Shown: piece by piece, positions 34,072 through 41,183 of the stretch
Position numbering within the stretch: the stretch's first letter is position 1
Layout of the letters: each line of letters begins with the position of its first letter
Assembly (NCBI RefSeq): GCF_009917525.1
Contig: NZ_QZDU01000003.1
Span: forward strand, 186,001-250,000
DNA: 64,000 nt
Source of the DNA: Acutalibacter sp. 1XD8-36
GTDB taxonomy: Bacteria; Bacillota; Clostridia; Oscillospirales; Acutalibacteraceae
Reading direction: 5' to 3'
Made by a program: the position numbers and the translations under genes
Notes under the pieces: generated by a model
Databases searched by the model: none
What the model was told of the DNA's origin: nothing
The model's input: only the letters and a program-made list of their open reading frames with translations

Positions 34072-35448
34072 ATGCAGCGACTGAATAAGGAGAGCCCCGA
34101 GAGCACCACTATCTCCGAGCTCTGTGAGGAATACAGGAGAAACAACTCCATAAGCCGCCGGGAGTTCGAGCGCTTCGACGTAAAGCGGGGACTGCGCAAC
34201 GCCGACGGCACCGGGGTCATGGCGGGGCTTACCCATGTTTGCAACGTCCACGGCTACCTTATCGACGACGGCGACAAGGTCCCGGACAGGGGGCGGCTCA
34301 CCTACCGTGGCATAGATATCGGGGACATAGTGGAGGGCTGTGCCGCCGAGGGGCGCTTCGGCTTTGAAGAGGTGGTATGGCTGCTTATCTTCGGGGAGCT
34401 CCCGGACCAGCGCCAGTATAAGCGCATGTGCGATTTGCTGTATGACAACAGGGAGCTGCCCGAATACTTCCCCGAGGACATGATTATAAAGGCCCCCAGC
34501 AGGAATGTGATGAACAAGCTCTCCCGCTCGGTGATGGCCCTCTACTCCTATGACGACGACCCGGAGGACACCTCCCTTGAGAACAATATGCGCCAGAGCA
34601 TATCCCTGATAGCAAGGCTTCCCTCTATAATGGCCTATGCCTACCAGGTGAAGCGCAGGCATTTTGACCGGGAGAGCATGTTCTTCCACCCCTACGAGCC
34701 GGGCCACTGCACCGCCGAGGCAATTTTAAACGCCCTGCGCCCGGACAGGCAGTTTACAAGGGCCGAGGCGGAGCTTTTGGATTTGTGCATGGTGCTCCAC
34801 GCGGAGCACGGCGGCGGCAATAACTCCACCTTTACCACAAGGGTGCTCACTTCCGCGGGCACGGACATATACTCGGCTATAGGCGCGGCGGTGGGCTCCC
34901 TTAAAGGCTACAGGCACGGCGGGGCAAACCACCGGGTCATGAGCATGATGAGGGAGATAATGGACAGTGTGCGGGACTGGAAGGACGAGGAGGAGGTTGA
35001 GGCCTACCTTGAAAAGATACTCCGGGGGGAGGCCCACGACGGCAGCGGGCTTATCTACGGCGTGGGCCACGCTATCTATACCCTCTCGGACCCCCGGGCG
35101 GTGATACTGAAGGGGAAGGCAAAATCCCTTGCAGAGGAAAAGGGCTATGGTGACAGGCTGGGGCTTTACGAGCTGGTGGAGCGCCTTGCACCCAGGGCCT
35201 TTTTGAAGGTGACAGGCAACGAGAAGGTCATAAGCGCCAATGTAGACTTTTACTCGGGGCTGGTGTATGAGATGCTGGGCATACCCGAGGATTTGTACAC
35301 CCCCATGTTCGCCGTCTCAAGGATAGCGGGCTGGTGCGCCCACAGGATAGAGGAGCTCACAACAGGGGGCAGGATAATGCGCCCGGCATACAGGGCCCTG
35401 CCGGTGAAGCAGAGGTATGTGCCCTTCCGGGAAAGAAAAGTACAGTAA
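34072..35448 (+). CDS. gltA: Citrate synthase
   Basis: 458 residues from ATG 34072 (TTG 34066 is too close to the ribosome binding site). Catalytic His motifs: LHAEHGGGNNSTFTTRV and GSLKGYRHGGANHRV; catalytic Asp in NVDFYSGLVYEMLGIP. It condenses oxaloacetate and acetyl-CoA. It is the longer anaerobe type with a helical N-terminus. No aconitase or isocitrate dehydrogenase is adjacent. Confidence 0.95.
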   Translation: MQRLNKESPESTTISELCEEYRRNNSISRREFERFDVKRGLRNADGTGVMAGLTHVCNVHGYLIDDGDKVPDRGRLTYRGIDIGDIVEGCAAEGRFGFEEVVWLLIFGELPDQRQYKRMCDLLYDNRELPEYFPEDMIIKAPSRNVMNKLSRSVMALYSYDDDPEDTSLENNMRQSISLIARLPSIMAYAYQVKRRHFDRESMFFHPYEPGHCTAEAILNALRPDRQFTRAEAELLDLCMVLHAEHGGGNNSTFTTRVLTSAGTDIYSAIGAAVGSLKGYRHGGANHRVMSMMREIMDSVRDWKDEEEVEAYLEKILRGEAHDGSGLIYGVGHAIYTLSDPRAVILKGKAKSLAEEKGYGDRLGLYELVERLAPRAFLKVTGNEKVISANVDFYSGLVYEMLGIPEDLYTPMFAVSRIAGWCAHRIEELTTGGRIMRPAYRALPVKQRYVPFRERKVQ

Positions 35449-35455
35449 ATTCTAT

Positions 35456-35483
35456 TTGAAAACTCCCGGAAATATGTTATAAT
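35456..35483 (+). promoter_or_regulatory. Promoter of the membrane protein gene
   Basis: TTGAAA (35456-35461), 16-bp spacer, TATAAT (35478-35483). Confidence 0.75.
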
Positions 35484-35516
35484 GGTCCCAAGACTTAAAT
35501 CGGGAGGGATTTATAT

Positions 35517-36422
35517 ATGGATAAAAAAAGGCCCACTATAAATCTGGGCTTAAAGCTGGTGGTCTGCGGGATACCCCTGGGGCTGACCCTCCGGCTCATA
35601 CAGATGAACGCCTTCTTCGACTTTGAAACAGGCTTTTATACCGGGATGGGGGAGGCCCTTGCCTGGCTGAGCCTGCTGCTGCCGGCGGCCATGGCTGTTG
35701 CTGCCGGGGTGTTCTTCTTTAGGAACTCCCAGGCCTTCACAGGGAGGGCCCAGGGGTTTTGCCAAACCCCCGGCCCTGCAAGGGGGCCAGCGGGCTTCGC
35801 GGGCTTTTCCGGCGGGGTGCTGCTGGTGACGGGGGCCTATATGCTAAAGGACTATATGAGCTATGTGAGCTTCGGCATAAACCAGTTCGACTCCACCCCC
35901 GGGGGCTGGATGCACCTGCTCATGGCGGTGCTGTCCGTTGCGGTCGGGCTTCTCCATATCCTCACGGCCCTCTGGATGGCCCTGGGCCGCGAGCCCTATA
36001 AAAAGGCCCCCCTGCTGTACCTGCCGGGGGTGCTGTGGGGGCTGAGCCTGCTGGTGGTGGTGTACGTGTTCCACGCAAGGTTTGCCTCCCTGGTGGAGAA
36101 CCTTTTCTCCGTGTTCTCCACAGTCTTCCTGCTGATGAGCCTTACGGCGCTGTGCCGGGTGCTGGCAGGGGCCGGGGAGCGGGAGGCCACCGGGAAGCTC
36201 TTTGTATACGGCGGCCTTGCGTCGGTGCTGGTGATACCCTACGACCTCTCAAACGTGGCCCTGGCCGTCACAGGCAGAGCCTACTACGGCGAGCTCCCCG
36301 CCATATACGCCCTCTCAAGGCTCTCGGTATGCCTCTTTGTGCTGTCCTTCATGCTGAGCTGCTACAGGACCGGCGTGGACAAATCCCTGGACGGCGCCCA
36401 GGCAAAGCATTTGGACGGCTGA
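35517..36422 (+). CDS. Multi-pass membrane protein of unknown function
   Basis: 301 residues with about seven hydrophobic segments, for example ALAWLSLLLPAAMAVAAGVF and WMHLLMAVLSVAVGLLHIL. I do not recognise the family and see no catalytic motif. It has its own promoter and a GGGAGGG ribosome binding site and stands alone between citrate synthase and an RNA locus. Confidence 0.75.
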   Translation: MDKKRPTINLGLKLVVCGIPLGLTLRLIQMNAFFDFETGFYTGMGEALAWLSLLLPAAMAVAAGVFFFRNSQAFTGRAQGFCQTPGPARGPAGFAGFSGGVLLVTGAYMLKDYMSYVSFGINQFDSTPGGWMHLLMAVLSVAVGLLHILTALWMALGREPYKKAPLLYLPGVLWGLSLLVVVYVFHARFASLVENLFSVFSTVFLLMSLTALCRVLAGAGEREATGKLFVYGGLASVLVIPYDLSNVALAVTGRAYYGELPAIYALSRLSVCLFVLSFMLSCYRTGVDKSLDGAQAKHLDG

Positions 36423-36436
36423 AGGGATTATCGGGC

Positions 36437-36592
36437 TTGACAGATCCCCGGGAAGATGGTACAATACCATTAGAGAAGAGCAAAAAATAACCGGGCACTG
36501 TCCGGCTCGAATGTGAGACGGAACGGCTGGCCCGGGTTTAAAACTACTTTACGAAAGTAGCCGCTGCCTTTGGACCGGAGCGGCTACTTTTT
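36437..36592 (+). ncRNA. Antisense-type small RNA gene, module B
   Basis: Promoter TTGACA (36437-36442), 17-bp spacer, TACAAT (36460-36465); predicted RNA about 36472-36592. It contains GGGCACTGTCCGGCTC and GAACGGCTGGCCCGGG, shared with the RNAs at 54.9 and 56.1 kb, and ends in terminator AAAGTAGCCGCT (36554-36565) with AGCGGCTACTTT (36579-36590) plus TTTT. On the opposite strand is copy B of the multi-hairpin element, but no peptide ORF is left there. Confidence 0.7.
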
Positions 36593-36690
36593 CGTATCAA
36601 AACTTCCCCACACCCTCAGCCCAAACCAAAGGGTCCCCACAAAACCAGAGCTTTCCCGGCACCCAACTCCAAAGGGTCTCCACAAAAGCA

Positions 36691-36778
36691 GGAGTTTCCC
36701 GGTACTCCGCTTCGCGGGGGCGACTCCTTCGGAGTCGAGGGAAACTCCGGGACTTGACCAGAGCATAGCTCTGGTCAA
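36691..36778. repeat. Multi-hairpin element, copy B (inverted)
   Basis: Outer stem GGAGTTTCCC (36691-36700) with GGGAAACTCC (36739-36748); inner CGACTCC-TTC-GGAGTCG (36721-36737) and a CCGC-TTC-GCGG stem; then TTGACCAGAGC-ATA-GCTCTGGTCAA (36754-36778). Relative to copies A and C it is on the other strand. One outer pair is changed from T-A to C-G on both sides. The flank 36600-36690 is also homologous to the sequence after copy A. Confidence 0.85.
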
Positions 36779-36793
36779 CGTCCGCAGAAGGGC

Positions 36794-36822
36794 TTGACAG
36801 ACAGCCCGGCATATGATATACT
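36794..36822 (+). promoter_or_regulatory. Distal promoter upstream of gap
   Basis: TTGACA (36794-36799), 17-bp spacer, TATACT (36817-36822). The transcript would run toward gap through a hairpin at 36909-36958 (12-bp outer stem). Confidence 0.65.
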
Positions 36823-36908
36823 GTAAATATAAATTCATCCTAAATGATTACATATGGCGTATGGCTTCAGTAGGGGCCAGAGCTTTTTCATATTGATAAT
36901 CTCCTTTC

Positions 36909-36958
36909 ACAGGCGGGCAGTCGTTATCTCCAGGTACCGGAGTCGGCTGCCTGTCTGT
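36909..36958 (+). promoter_or_regulatory. Leader hairpin upstream of gap
   Basis: ACAGGCGGGCAG (36909-36920) pairs with CTGCCTGTCTGT (36947-36958) including G-U pairs, with an inner CTCC/GGAG stem. No T tract follows. It lies between the two gap promoters. Confidence 0.45.
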
Positions 36959-37011
36959 GTTGGTTTAAGAGGCGGCGCGTATTTTTCCCGTATAAAAATA
37001 TTGGTAGGGAC

Positions 37012-37040
37012 TTGTAATTTTGGAAGAAATGTATTAAAAT
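37012..37040 (+). promoter_or_regulatory. Proximal promoter of gap
   Basis: TTGTAA (37012-37017), 17-bp spacer, TAAAAT (37035-37040); TTTTAGGAGG ribosome binding site before ATG 37084. Confidence 0.75.
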
Positions 37041-37083
37041 AGAGGAAAGCTCAGTATCCATAAACTTTTAGGAGGTTTTTCCA

Positions 37084-38097
37084 ATGTCTGTAAAAGTTGC
37101 AATCAATGGTTTTGGCCGTATCGGCCGTCTGGCCTTCCGTCAGATGTTCGGCGCTGAGGGCTATGAGGTGGTCGCCATCAACGACCTTACCAGCCCCAAG
37201 ATGCTTGCCCATCTTCTGAAGTATGACTCCGCCCAGGGCCGCTACGCCCTGTGCGACAAGGTGGAGGCCGGCGAGGACTCCATCACCGTAGACGGCAAGA
37301 CTATCAAGATTTATGCCGAGAAGAACGCCGCCGACCTGCCCTGGGGCGAGATTGGCGTTGACGTTGTGCTGGAGTGCACCGGCTTCTACTGCTCCAAGGA
37401 CAAGTCCCAGGCCCATATCGACGCGGGCGCCAAGAAGGTCGTCATCTCCGCCCCCGCCGGCAGCGACCTGAAGACCATCGTTTTCTCCGTCAACGAGAAG
37501 ACCCTTACCGCCGAGGACAAGATTATCAGCGCCGCCTCCTGCACCACCAACTGCCTGGCCCCCATGGCAGACACCCTGAATAAGTACGCTGAGATTCAGA
37601 GCGGCATTATGACCACCGTGCACGCCTTCACCGGCGACCAGATGGTTCTGGACGGCCCCCACCGCAAGGGTGACCTGCGCCGCGCCCGCGCCGCCGCAGT
37701 GAACATCGTCCCCAACTCCACCGGCGCTGCCAAGGCTATCGGCCTTGTAATCCCCGAGCTCAACGGCAAGCTCATCGGCTCCGCCCAGCGCGTGCCTGTG
37801 CCCACCGGCTCCACCACCCTGCTGGTAGCTGTTGTCAAGGGCGAGAATGTCACCGTTGACGGCATCAACGCCGCTATGAAGGCTGCCGCCTCCGACTCCT
37901 TCGGCTACACCGAGGAGCCCCTGGTGTCCTCCGACATCATCGGCATCACCTACGGCTCACTGTTCGATGCCACCCAGACCATGGTCACCGAGATAGGCGG
38001 CGGCCTCTATCAGGTCCAGGTGGTCTCCTGGTACGACAACGAGAACAGCTACACCAGCCAGATGGTGCGCACCATTAAGTACTTTGCCTCTATCTAA
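37084..38097 (+). CDS. gap: Glyceraldehyde-3-phosphate dehydrogenase, type I
   Basis: 337 residues. [13 protein letters not shown] (NAD binding), active-site Cys in [12 protein letters not shown], and catalytic His in TVHAFTGDQ. It oxidises G3P in glycolysis. Codon use differs sharply from its neighbours: Ile almost only ATC/ATT (one ATA), Arg mostly CGC/CGT, as expected for a very highly expressed gene. Stand-alone, with a terminator right after. Confidence 0.98.
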   Translation: MSVKVAINGFGRIGRLAFRQMFGAEGYEVVAINDLTSPKMLAHLLKYDSAQGRYALCDKVEAGEDSITVDGKTIKIYAEKNAADLPWGEIGVDVVLECTGFYCSKDKSQAHIDAGAKKVVISAPAGSDLKTIVFSVNEKTLTAEDKIISAASCTTNCLAPMADTLNKYAEIQSGIMTTVHAFTGDQMVLDGPHRKGDLRRARAAAVNIVPNSTGAAKAIGLVIPELNGKLIGSAQRVPVPTGSTTLLVAVVKGENVTVDGINAAMKAAASDSFGYTEEPLVSSDIIGITYGSLFDATQTMVTEIGGGLYQVQVVSWYDNENSYTSQMVRTIKYFASI

Positions 38098-38129
38098 GCC
38101 CAAAGGCTTAGCCGGAGTGTAGAAAGAAA

Positions 38130-38159
38130 CCCCTGGGGACAGGCTCCCCGGGGGCTTTT
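38130..38159 (+). terminator. Terminator of gap
   Basis: CCCCTGGGGA (38130-38139), loop of 5, TCCCCGGGGG (38145-38154), then CTTTT. The first module promoter starts 3 bases later. Confidence 0.88.
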
Positions 38160-38161
38160 GT

Positions 38162-38190
38162 TTGACAAAGTATTTTATCTATGCTAGAAT
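38162..38190 (+). promoter_or_regulatory. Peptide promoter, unit 1
   Basis: TTGACA (38162-38167), 17-bp spacer, TAGAAT (38185-38190). Confidence 0.88.
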
Positions 38191-38250
38191 AGAAATAGAC
38201 GTTGTCGCATAATGGCGGTTTAGCAACTCCCCTGAAAGGGGGTGAGGCTG

Positions 38251-38331
38251 ATGGGAAAGGTATGGAAGTACATAATAGCCATTTTATTCTGGCTTATAGT
38301 ACTGATATACATAGCACCAAAAGCATGCTAG
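38251..38331 (+). CDS. Small hydrophobic peptide, putative type I toxin, unit 1
   Basis: 26 residues: MGKVWKYI start, one hydrophobic membrane helix (IIAILFWLIVLIYI), and the end IAPKAC. Ribosome binding site GGGGGTGAGG partly sequestered by CTCCCC-TGAAA-GGGGG. The TAG stop lies inside hairpin CTAGCCG (38328-38334)/CGGCTAG (38351-38357). The size, one membrane segment, basic N-terminus and the facing RNA fit type I toxins that depolarise the membrane. I do not recognise the family. Confidence 0.75.
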   Translation: MGKVWKYIIAILFWLIVLIYIAPKAC

Positions 38332-38415
38332 CCGCCCGGTGCGCCCCGGACGGCTAGTGTTGCAAACACTAATCGAATTTTAGGGCTAAACCGCCGTGCG
38401 GCAGCGTCCCTTTAT
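38319..38415 (-). ncRNA. Antisense RNA, putative antitoxin, unit 1
   Basis: Predicted from the minus-strand promoter to the hairpin over the peptide stop codon followed by TTTT on the minus strand. Its 5' segment (GACGCTGCCGCA, GGCGGTTTAGC; 38408-38385) is a near copy of the peptide mRNA leader (38198-38224), and its 3' part overlaps the peptide mRNA end. Confidence 0.72.
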
Positions 38416-38421
38416 GCTTAT

Positions 38422-38450
38422 ATTATACCCCGGGCCATGACCCTTGTCAA
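38422..38450 (-). promoter_or_regulatory. Antisense RNA promoter, unit 1
   Basis: On the minus strand TTGACA (38450-38445), 17-bp spacer, TATAAT (38427-38422). Confidence 0.9.
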
Positions 38451-38462
38451 GCCCGGTTTTGT

Positions 38463-38491
38463 TTGACAAAGAATTTTGTCTGTGTTAGAAT
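38463..38491 (+). promoter_or_regulatory. Peptide promoter, unit 2
   Basis: TTGACA (38463-38468), 17-bp spacer, TAGAAT (38486-38491). Confidence 0.88.
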
Positions 38492-38599
38492 AACAGCAGA
38501 CGTTGTCGCATAATAAGAGTTGGAGACCCAACTCGGGCGGTTAGCCCCCGGAAGGGGGTGGTCACATTTCCCTAAGTTTAACGAGGGGAGGTGACGCTT

Positions 38600-38698
38600 A
38601 TGGGAAAAGAACGCTGGATAAAGCTCCTGCGTTTCGTGCTGGTGTTGGCGGCTGCAGCAATGCTGCTGGCCTACATAGCGCCCATAAAAGCGTGTTAG
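38600..38698 (+). CDS. Small hydrophobic peptide, putative type I toxin, unit 2
   Basis: 32 residues: MGKERWIKLLRF start, hydrophobic core VLVLAAAAMLLAYI, end IAPIKAC. It shares MGK and the YIAP-(I)KAC end with units 1 and 3 but little else, so those parts are probably functional. Ribosome binding site GGGGAGGTGA. The leader has an extra hairpin GAGTTGG-AGA-CCCAACTC. The TAG stop is inside the terminator stem GTTAGC/GCTAAC (38694-38726). Confidence 0.75.
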   Translation: MGKERWIKLLRFVLVLAAAAMLLAYIAPIKAC

Positions 38699-38784
38699 CC
38701 GCCCGGTGTGCACCCGAGCAGCTAACATAAGATAGTCAGTTGTTAGTATCTTGGGCCGACCGCCGTGCGGCAGCGTCCCTTTAT
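38690..38784 (-). ncRNA. Antisense RNA, putative antitoxin, unit 2
   Basis: From the minus-strand promoter to the stop-codon hairpin. Its 5' end (GACGCTGCCGCACGGCGGT) is the same as in unit 1, while the part overlapping the peptide gene has diverged with it, as expected for a matched pair. Confidence 0.7.
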
Positions 38785-38790
38785 GCTTAC

Positions 38791-38819
38791 ATTATACCCC
38801 GGGCCATGGCGCTTGTCAA
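38791..38819 (-). promoter_or_regulatory. Antisense RNA promoter, unit 2
   Basis: Minus strand TTGACA (38819-38814), 17-bp spacer, TATAAT (38796-38791). Confidence 0.9.
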
Positions 38820-38831
38820 GCCCGGTTTTGT

Positions 38832-38860
38832 TTGACAAAGAATTTTGTCTGTGTTAGAAT
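38832..38860 (+). promoter_or_regulatory. Peptide promoter, unit 3
   Basis: TTGACA (38832-38837), 17-bp spacer, TAGAAT (38855-38860); identical in sequence to unit 2. Confidence 0.88.
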
Positions 38861-38920
38861 AACAGCAGACGTTGTCGCATAATGGCGGTTTAGCAACTCC
38901 CCTGAAAGGGGGTGAGGTTG

Positions 38921-39001
38921 ATGGGAAAGGTATGGAAGTACATAATAGCCATTTTATTCTGGCTTATAGTACTGATATACATAGCACCAAAAGCATGCTA
39001 G
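38921..39001 (+). CDS. Small hydrophobic peptide, putative type I toxin, unit 3
   Basis: 26 residues, identical at the nucleotide level to unit 1 (38251-38331); one base differs just before the start codon. The promoter region is like unit 2 instead, so unit 3 looks like a recombinant of the two. Stop codon in the hairpin CTAGCCG/CGGCTAG (38998-39027). Confidence 0.75.
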   Translation: MGKVWKYIIAILFWLIVLIYIAPKAC

Positions 39002-39098
39002 CCGCCCGGTCAGCCCCGGACGGCTAGTGTGATGAAATAAATAAGTCACACCAAAGTTCCAAAAGGGTTAAACCGCTAATGCGGCAGCGTCCCTTTAT
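38989..39098 (-). ncRNA. Antisense RNA, putative antitoxin, unit 3
   Basis: From the minus-strand promoter to the shared hairpin. Loop and 5' region differ somewhat from unit 1 (GCTAATGCGGCAGCG on the + strand), but the GGCAGCGTCCCTTTAT core is kept. Confidence 0.7.
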
Positions 39099-39104
39099 AC
39101 TTAT

Positions 39105-39133
39105 ATTATATCCCGGGCCATGGCGCTTGTCAA
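39105..39133 (-). promoter_or_regulatory. Antisense RNA promoter, unit 3
   Basis: Minus strand TTGACA (39133-39128), 17-bp spacer, TATAAT (39110-39105). Confidence 0.9.
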
Positions 39134-39187
39134 GCCCGGATTCTGGGCAGACAGTACAAAAAGTACAGCCTGCTCATAGCCTGGAGC

Positions 39188-39622
39188 TCAGAGGTGCTCA
39201 GGCAGGCGTAAGCCTGCAAGCGCCTCGATGTCTTTTAGGTCATAAGTTTTAATAGGGCTGGCATTTATAGTCTTGGTCTTATTATTGTTCTTATTCTTTA
39301 TATGTGTCGCGTTTGGAGCCGCATTTGTGGTCGCATATACTGTCGTTTTTTCAGACAGAAAATAGCTCGAGGGGTTGCCTTTGCCGCCCCTGTGGAAGCT
39401 GATAAACCCCGATTCCACCAGCCTGTCCCTGGCCCTGTAGGCCGCGTCCTTGCAGCAGCAGGTCAGCTGCATTAGCCGCGGCGTGTCCACCTGCACCGAC
39501 CGGGGCCATCCGGCGCGGTTGAATACGCCCAGGAGCTTAAAGTACATCAGCTGGGAATTCGCCGGCAGGGCGTTGCTCTCAAGCCAGCGGTTGAAGTTGT
39601 TCAAACGGTCAATGTATGTCAT
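39188..39622 (-). CDS. Winged-helix protein resembling the N-terminus of replication initiators
   Basis: 144 residues from ATG 39622, with AGGAGGTG upstream. YIDRLNNFNRWLESNALPANSQLMYFKLL followed by a winged helix (TPRLMQLTCCCKDAAYRARD) resembles the N-terminal domain of DnaD-like replisome organisers of phages and integrative elements; the tail is Asn/Lys/Thr-rich and short. The usual C-terminal DnaD/DnaB-type domain is absent. It may be a remnant of a mobile element next to the module array. Confidence 0.65.
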   Translation of the reverse strand: MTYIDRLNNFNRWLESNALPANSQLMYFKLLGVFNRAGWPRSVQVDTPRLMQLTCCCKDAAYRARDRLVESGFISFHRGGKGNPSSYFLSEKTTVYATTNAAPNATHIKNKNNNKTKTINASPIKTYDLKDIEALAGLRLPEHL

Positions 39623-39755
39623 GAACCTGCACCTCCTGTAAAATATTCCCTTCAACCTAAGGCCAAAAACAGTGCAAAGTTCGCCTTTTTCAGCGAACTT
39701 TTAAAAATTTCCCCAAACTTTCTCGGATTATTTACAGAATGTTCATATTTCCATC

Positions 39756-39786
39756 TTGACTTGTACACCGTGTCGCACCTTATACT
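39756..39786 (+). promoter_or_regulatory. MerR-type promoter with 19-bp spacer
   Basis: TTGACT (39756-39761), 19-bp spacer with ACAC-C-GTGT, TATACT (39781-39786). The stretched spacer is the hallmark of promoters twisted into shape by MerR activators. Confidence 0.78.
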
Positions 39787-39810
39787 TTCAAGCAGAGAGG
39801 AGTGAGCGCC

Positions 39811-40794
39811 ATGAGCGGGCTTTTAACCGTAACCGATGTATCCAGGGAGCTGGGGCTCTCCACCAGGATGCTGCGCTACTATGAGGAGCAGGGGCTTGTC
39901 AGGAGCAGCCGGGCAGAGGGGTACGCCTACCGCATGTACGACGGGGAGGCCGTAAGGCGGCTGCGGCAGGTCATTGTGCTCCGGCGCCTGCGCATACCCC
40001 TTAGGGAGGTGAAGCTTATCCTGGACGACCCCGGTGCCCAGTGGGCCATATTCGTGTTCCAGCAGAAGCTCGCCGAGTTTGACGCGGAGCTTGCGAATAT
40101 CGGGGCGGTGCGCGCGGTGACAGAGGAGCTGCTGAACACCCTGAAGAGCCGGTACTGGCTTCCCGCTGCCGACGTGCTGCTGGACGAGGATATAAGCGCG
40201 GTGCTCCCGACTCTGACAAACTCATATGAATTAGAAAAGGAGCGTGCAAAGAAGATGGAGAATCTAAACAGGGCCGAGGACAATATGAAGCTTACGGACG
40301 TGCGTATCGTCCACTTGCCGCCTGCCACAGTTGCCGCCGCCCGCTACTTCGGCCCAGACCCCGAGGACCATGCCGGGCGGATGATAGCGGACTTCGCCCG
40401 GGAAAAGAAGCTCTGGGAGACCGGCAGCAGCCTGAGGCTCTACGGCTTCAACTCCCCCAACCCTCCCCCCGAGGGCGGGGAATACGGCTACGAGTTCTGG
40501 GTGACGATACCTGACGATATGGACGTGCCGGAGCCCCTCACAAAGAAGCACTTTAGGGGGGGCACCTACGCCGCCCACGCCATCAAGATGGGGGATTTCC
40601 ACGAGTGGGCCTGGCTCGCCCAGTGGGTGGACGAGAGCGAGGAGTACGATGTGAACGGCTCCGGGAGCCCTGCGGACATGTTCGGGAGCCTCGAGGAGCA
40701 CCTGAACTACTACGACCACATCCAGGAGACCCCAGAGGGTGAGCCGGAGACTGCCCAGCTTGACCTGCTGATACCGGTGAGGAAAAAGGCTTGA
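39811..40794 (+). CDS. MerR-family regulator with GyrI-like effector domain
   Basis: 327 residues from ATG 39811 (AGGAG 8 nt before; GTG 39802 also in frame). Residues 1-70 are the MerR winged helix (LLTVTDVSRELGLSTRMLRYYEEQGL), followed by a coiled dimer helix. From about 160 a GyrI-like ligand-binding domain (VRIVHLPPATVAAARYFGP). Similar to BmrR/TipA-type multidrug sensors. Its own promoter has a 19-bp spacer, so it is probably autoregulated; no efflux gene is adjacent. The stop codon is in the TTGACA of the next RNA promoter. Confidence 0.88.
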   Translation: MSGLLTVTDVSRELGLSTRMLRYYEEQGLVRSSRAEGYAYRMYDGEAVRRLRQVIVLRRLRIPLREVKLILDDPGAQWAIFVFQQKLAEFDAELANIGAVRAVTEELLNTLKSRYWLPAADVLLDEDISAVLPTLTNSYELEKERAKKMENLNRAEDNMKLTDVRIVHLPPATVAAARYFGPDPEDHAGRMIADFAREKKLWETGSSLRLYGFNSPNPPPEGGEYGYEFWVTIPDDMDVPEPLTKKHFRGGTYAAHAIKMGDFHEWAWLAQWVDESEEYDVNGSGSPADMFGSLEEHLNYYDHIQETPEGEPETAQLDLLIPVRKKA

Positions 40795-40887
40795 CACAGG
40801 GCCGGGAGACGGGTATAACATAGACAGAAGGTCAACTAAAATGAAAAAGCAGCCGTTCCTCAGAACCGGAGCGGTTGCTTTTTTTGT
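40791..40887 (+). ncRNA. Short RNA gene, minimal module remnant
   Basis: TTGACA (40791-40796, containing the MerR stop codon), 17-bp spacer, TATAAC (40814-40819), then about 60 nt ending in AAGCAGCCGTTCC (40847-40859)/GGAGCGGTTGCTT (40868-40880) and seven T. The terminator resembles those of the 36.5, 54.9 and 56.1 kb RNAs. It could simply be the MerR terminator; the promoter argues for an RNA. Confidence 0.5.
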
Positions 40888-40960
40888 GTTATCGTTGTCT
40901 TTTATCAGTGCAATGGCAAGCTGAATAACTAAATCAGCACGAAATTATTCGTTTATCCCC

Positions 40961-40989
40961 TTGCATTTTTGGCGATAGTAGGTTATAAT
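40961..40989 (+). promoter_or_regulatory. Promoter of the small ORF-oxidoreductase unit
   Basis: TTGCAT (40961-40966), 17-bp spacer, TATAAT (40984-40989). Confidence 0.75.
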
Positions 40990-41033
40990 CACTCTTAATA
41001 TGGGGAGACCCAAAACCTAAAGGAGGACGTGGA

Positions 41034-41183
41034 ATGCCGACAGAGAAAGAACAGCTCATCATAACAAAGGCCGCGATATATGACCTGATGGAGATACTGG
41101 ATTCAAATAAGGAAAAGGAAAGCTATACGACAGAGGAAATAAAAACAATTTTTAGGGCATATCTTAAGGAGGTTTCAAAATGA
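41034..41183 (+). CDS. 49-residue hypothetical protein
   Basis: Starts ATG 41034 after AAAGGAGGACGTGGA and ends in AAAATGA, overlapping the oxidoreductase start at 41180. The product (MPTEKEQLIITKAAIYDLME ... FRAYLKEVSK) is acidic and helical with no membrane segment. The strong ribosome binding site and ATGA overlap show it is translated and coupled to the next gene. Family not recognised. Confidence 0.75.
   Translation: MPTEKEQLIITKAAIYDLMEILDSNKEKESYTTEEIKTIFRAYLKEVSK

Larger units (their letters stand above)
38160..39133. repeat. Tandem array of three toxin/antisense-RNA modules
   Basis: Three head-to-tail units of about 300-370 bp. Each has a + promoter, a small peptide ORF, a hairpin over its stop codon, the inverted element GGCGGTTTAGC/GACGCTGCCGCA, and a minus-strand promoter. 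Units 1 and 3 are nearly identical, with identical ORFs; unit 2 has diverged in the ORF and leader but keeps all parts. No transposase or flanking target repeat was seen. Confidence 0.9.

Noticed and set aside
38160-39133. Regular repeats resembling a CRISPR array
   Set aside because: Units are about 300 bp, contain promoters and ORFs, and there are no short repeats with unique spacers or cas genes.
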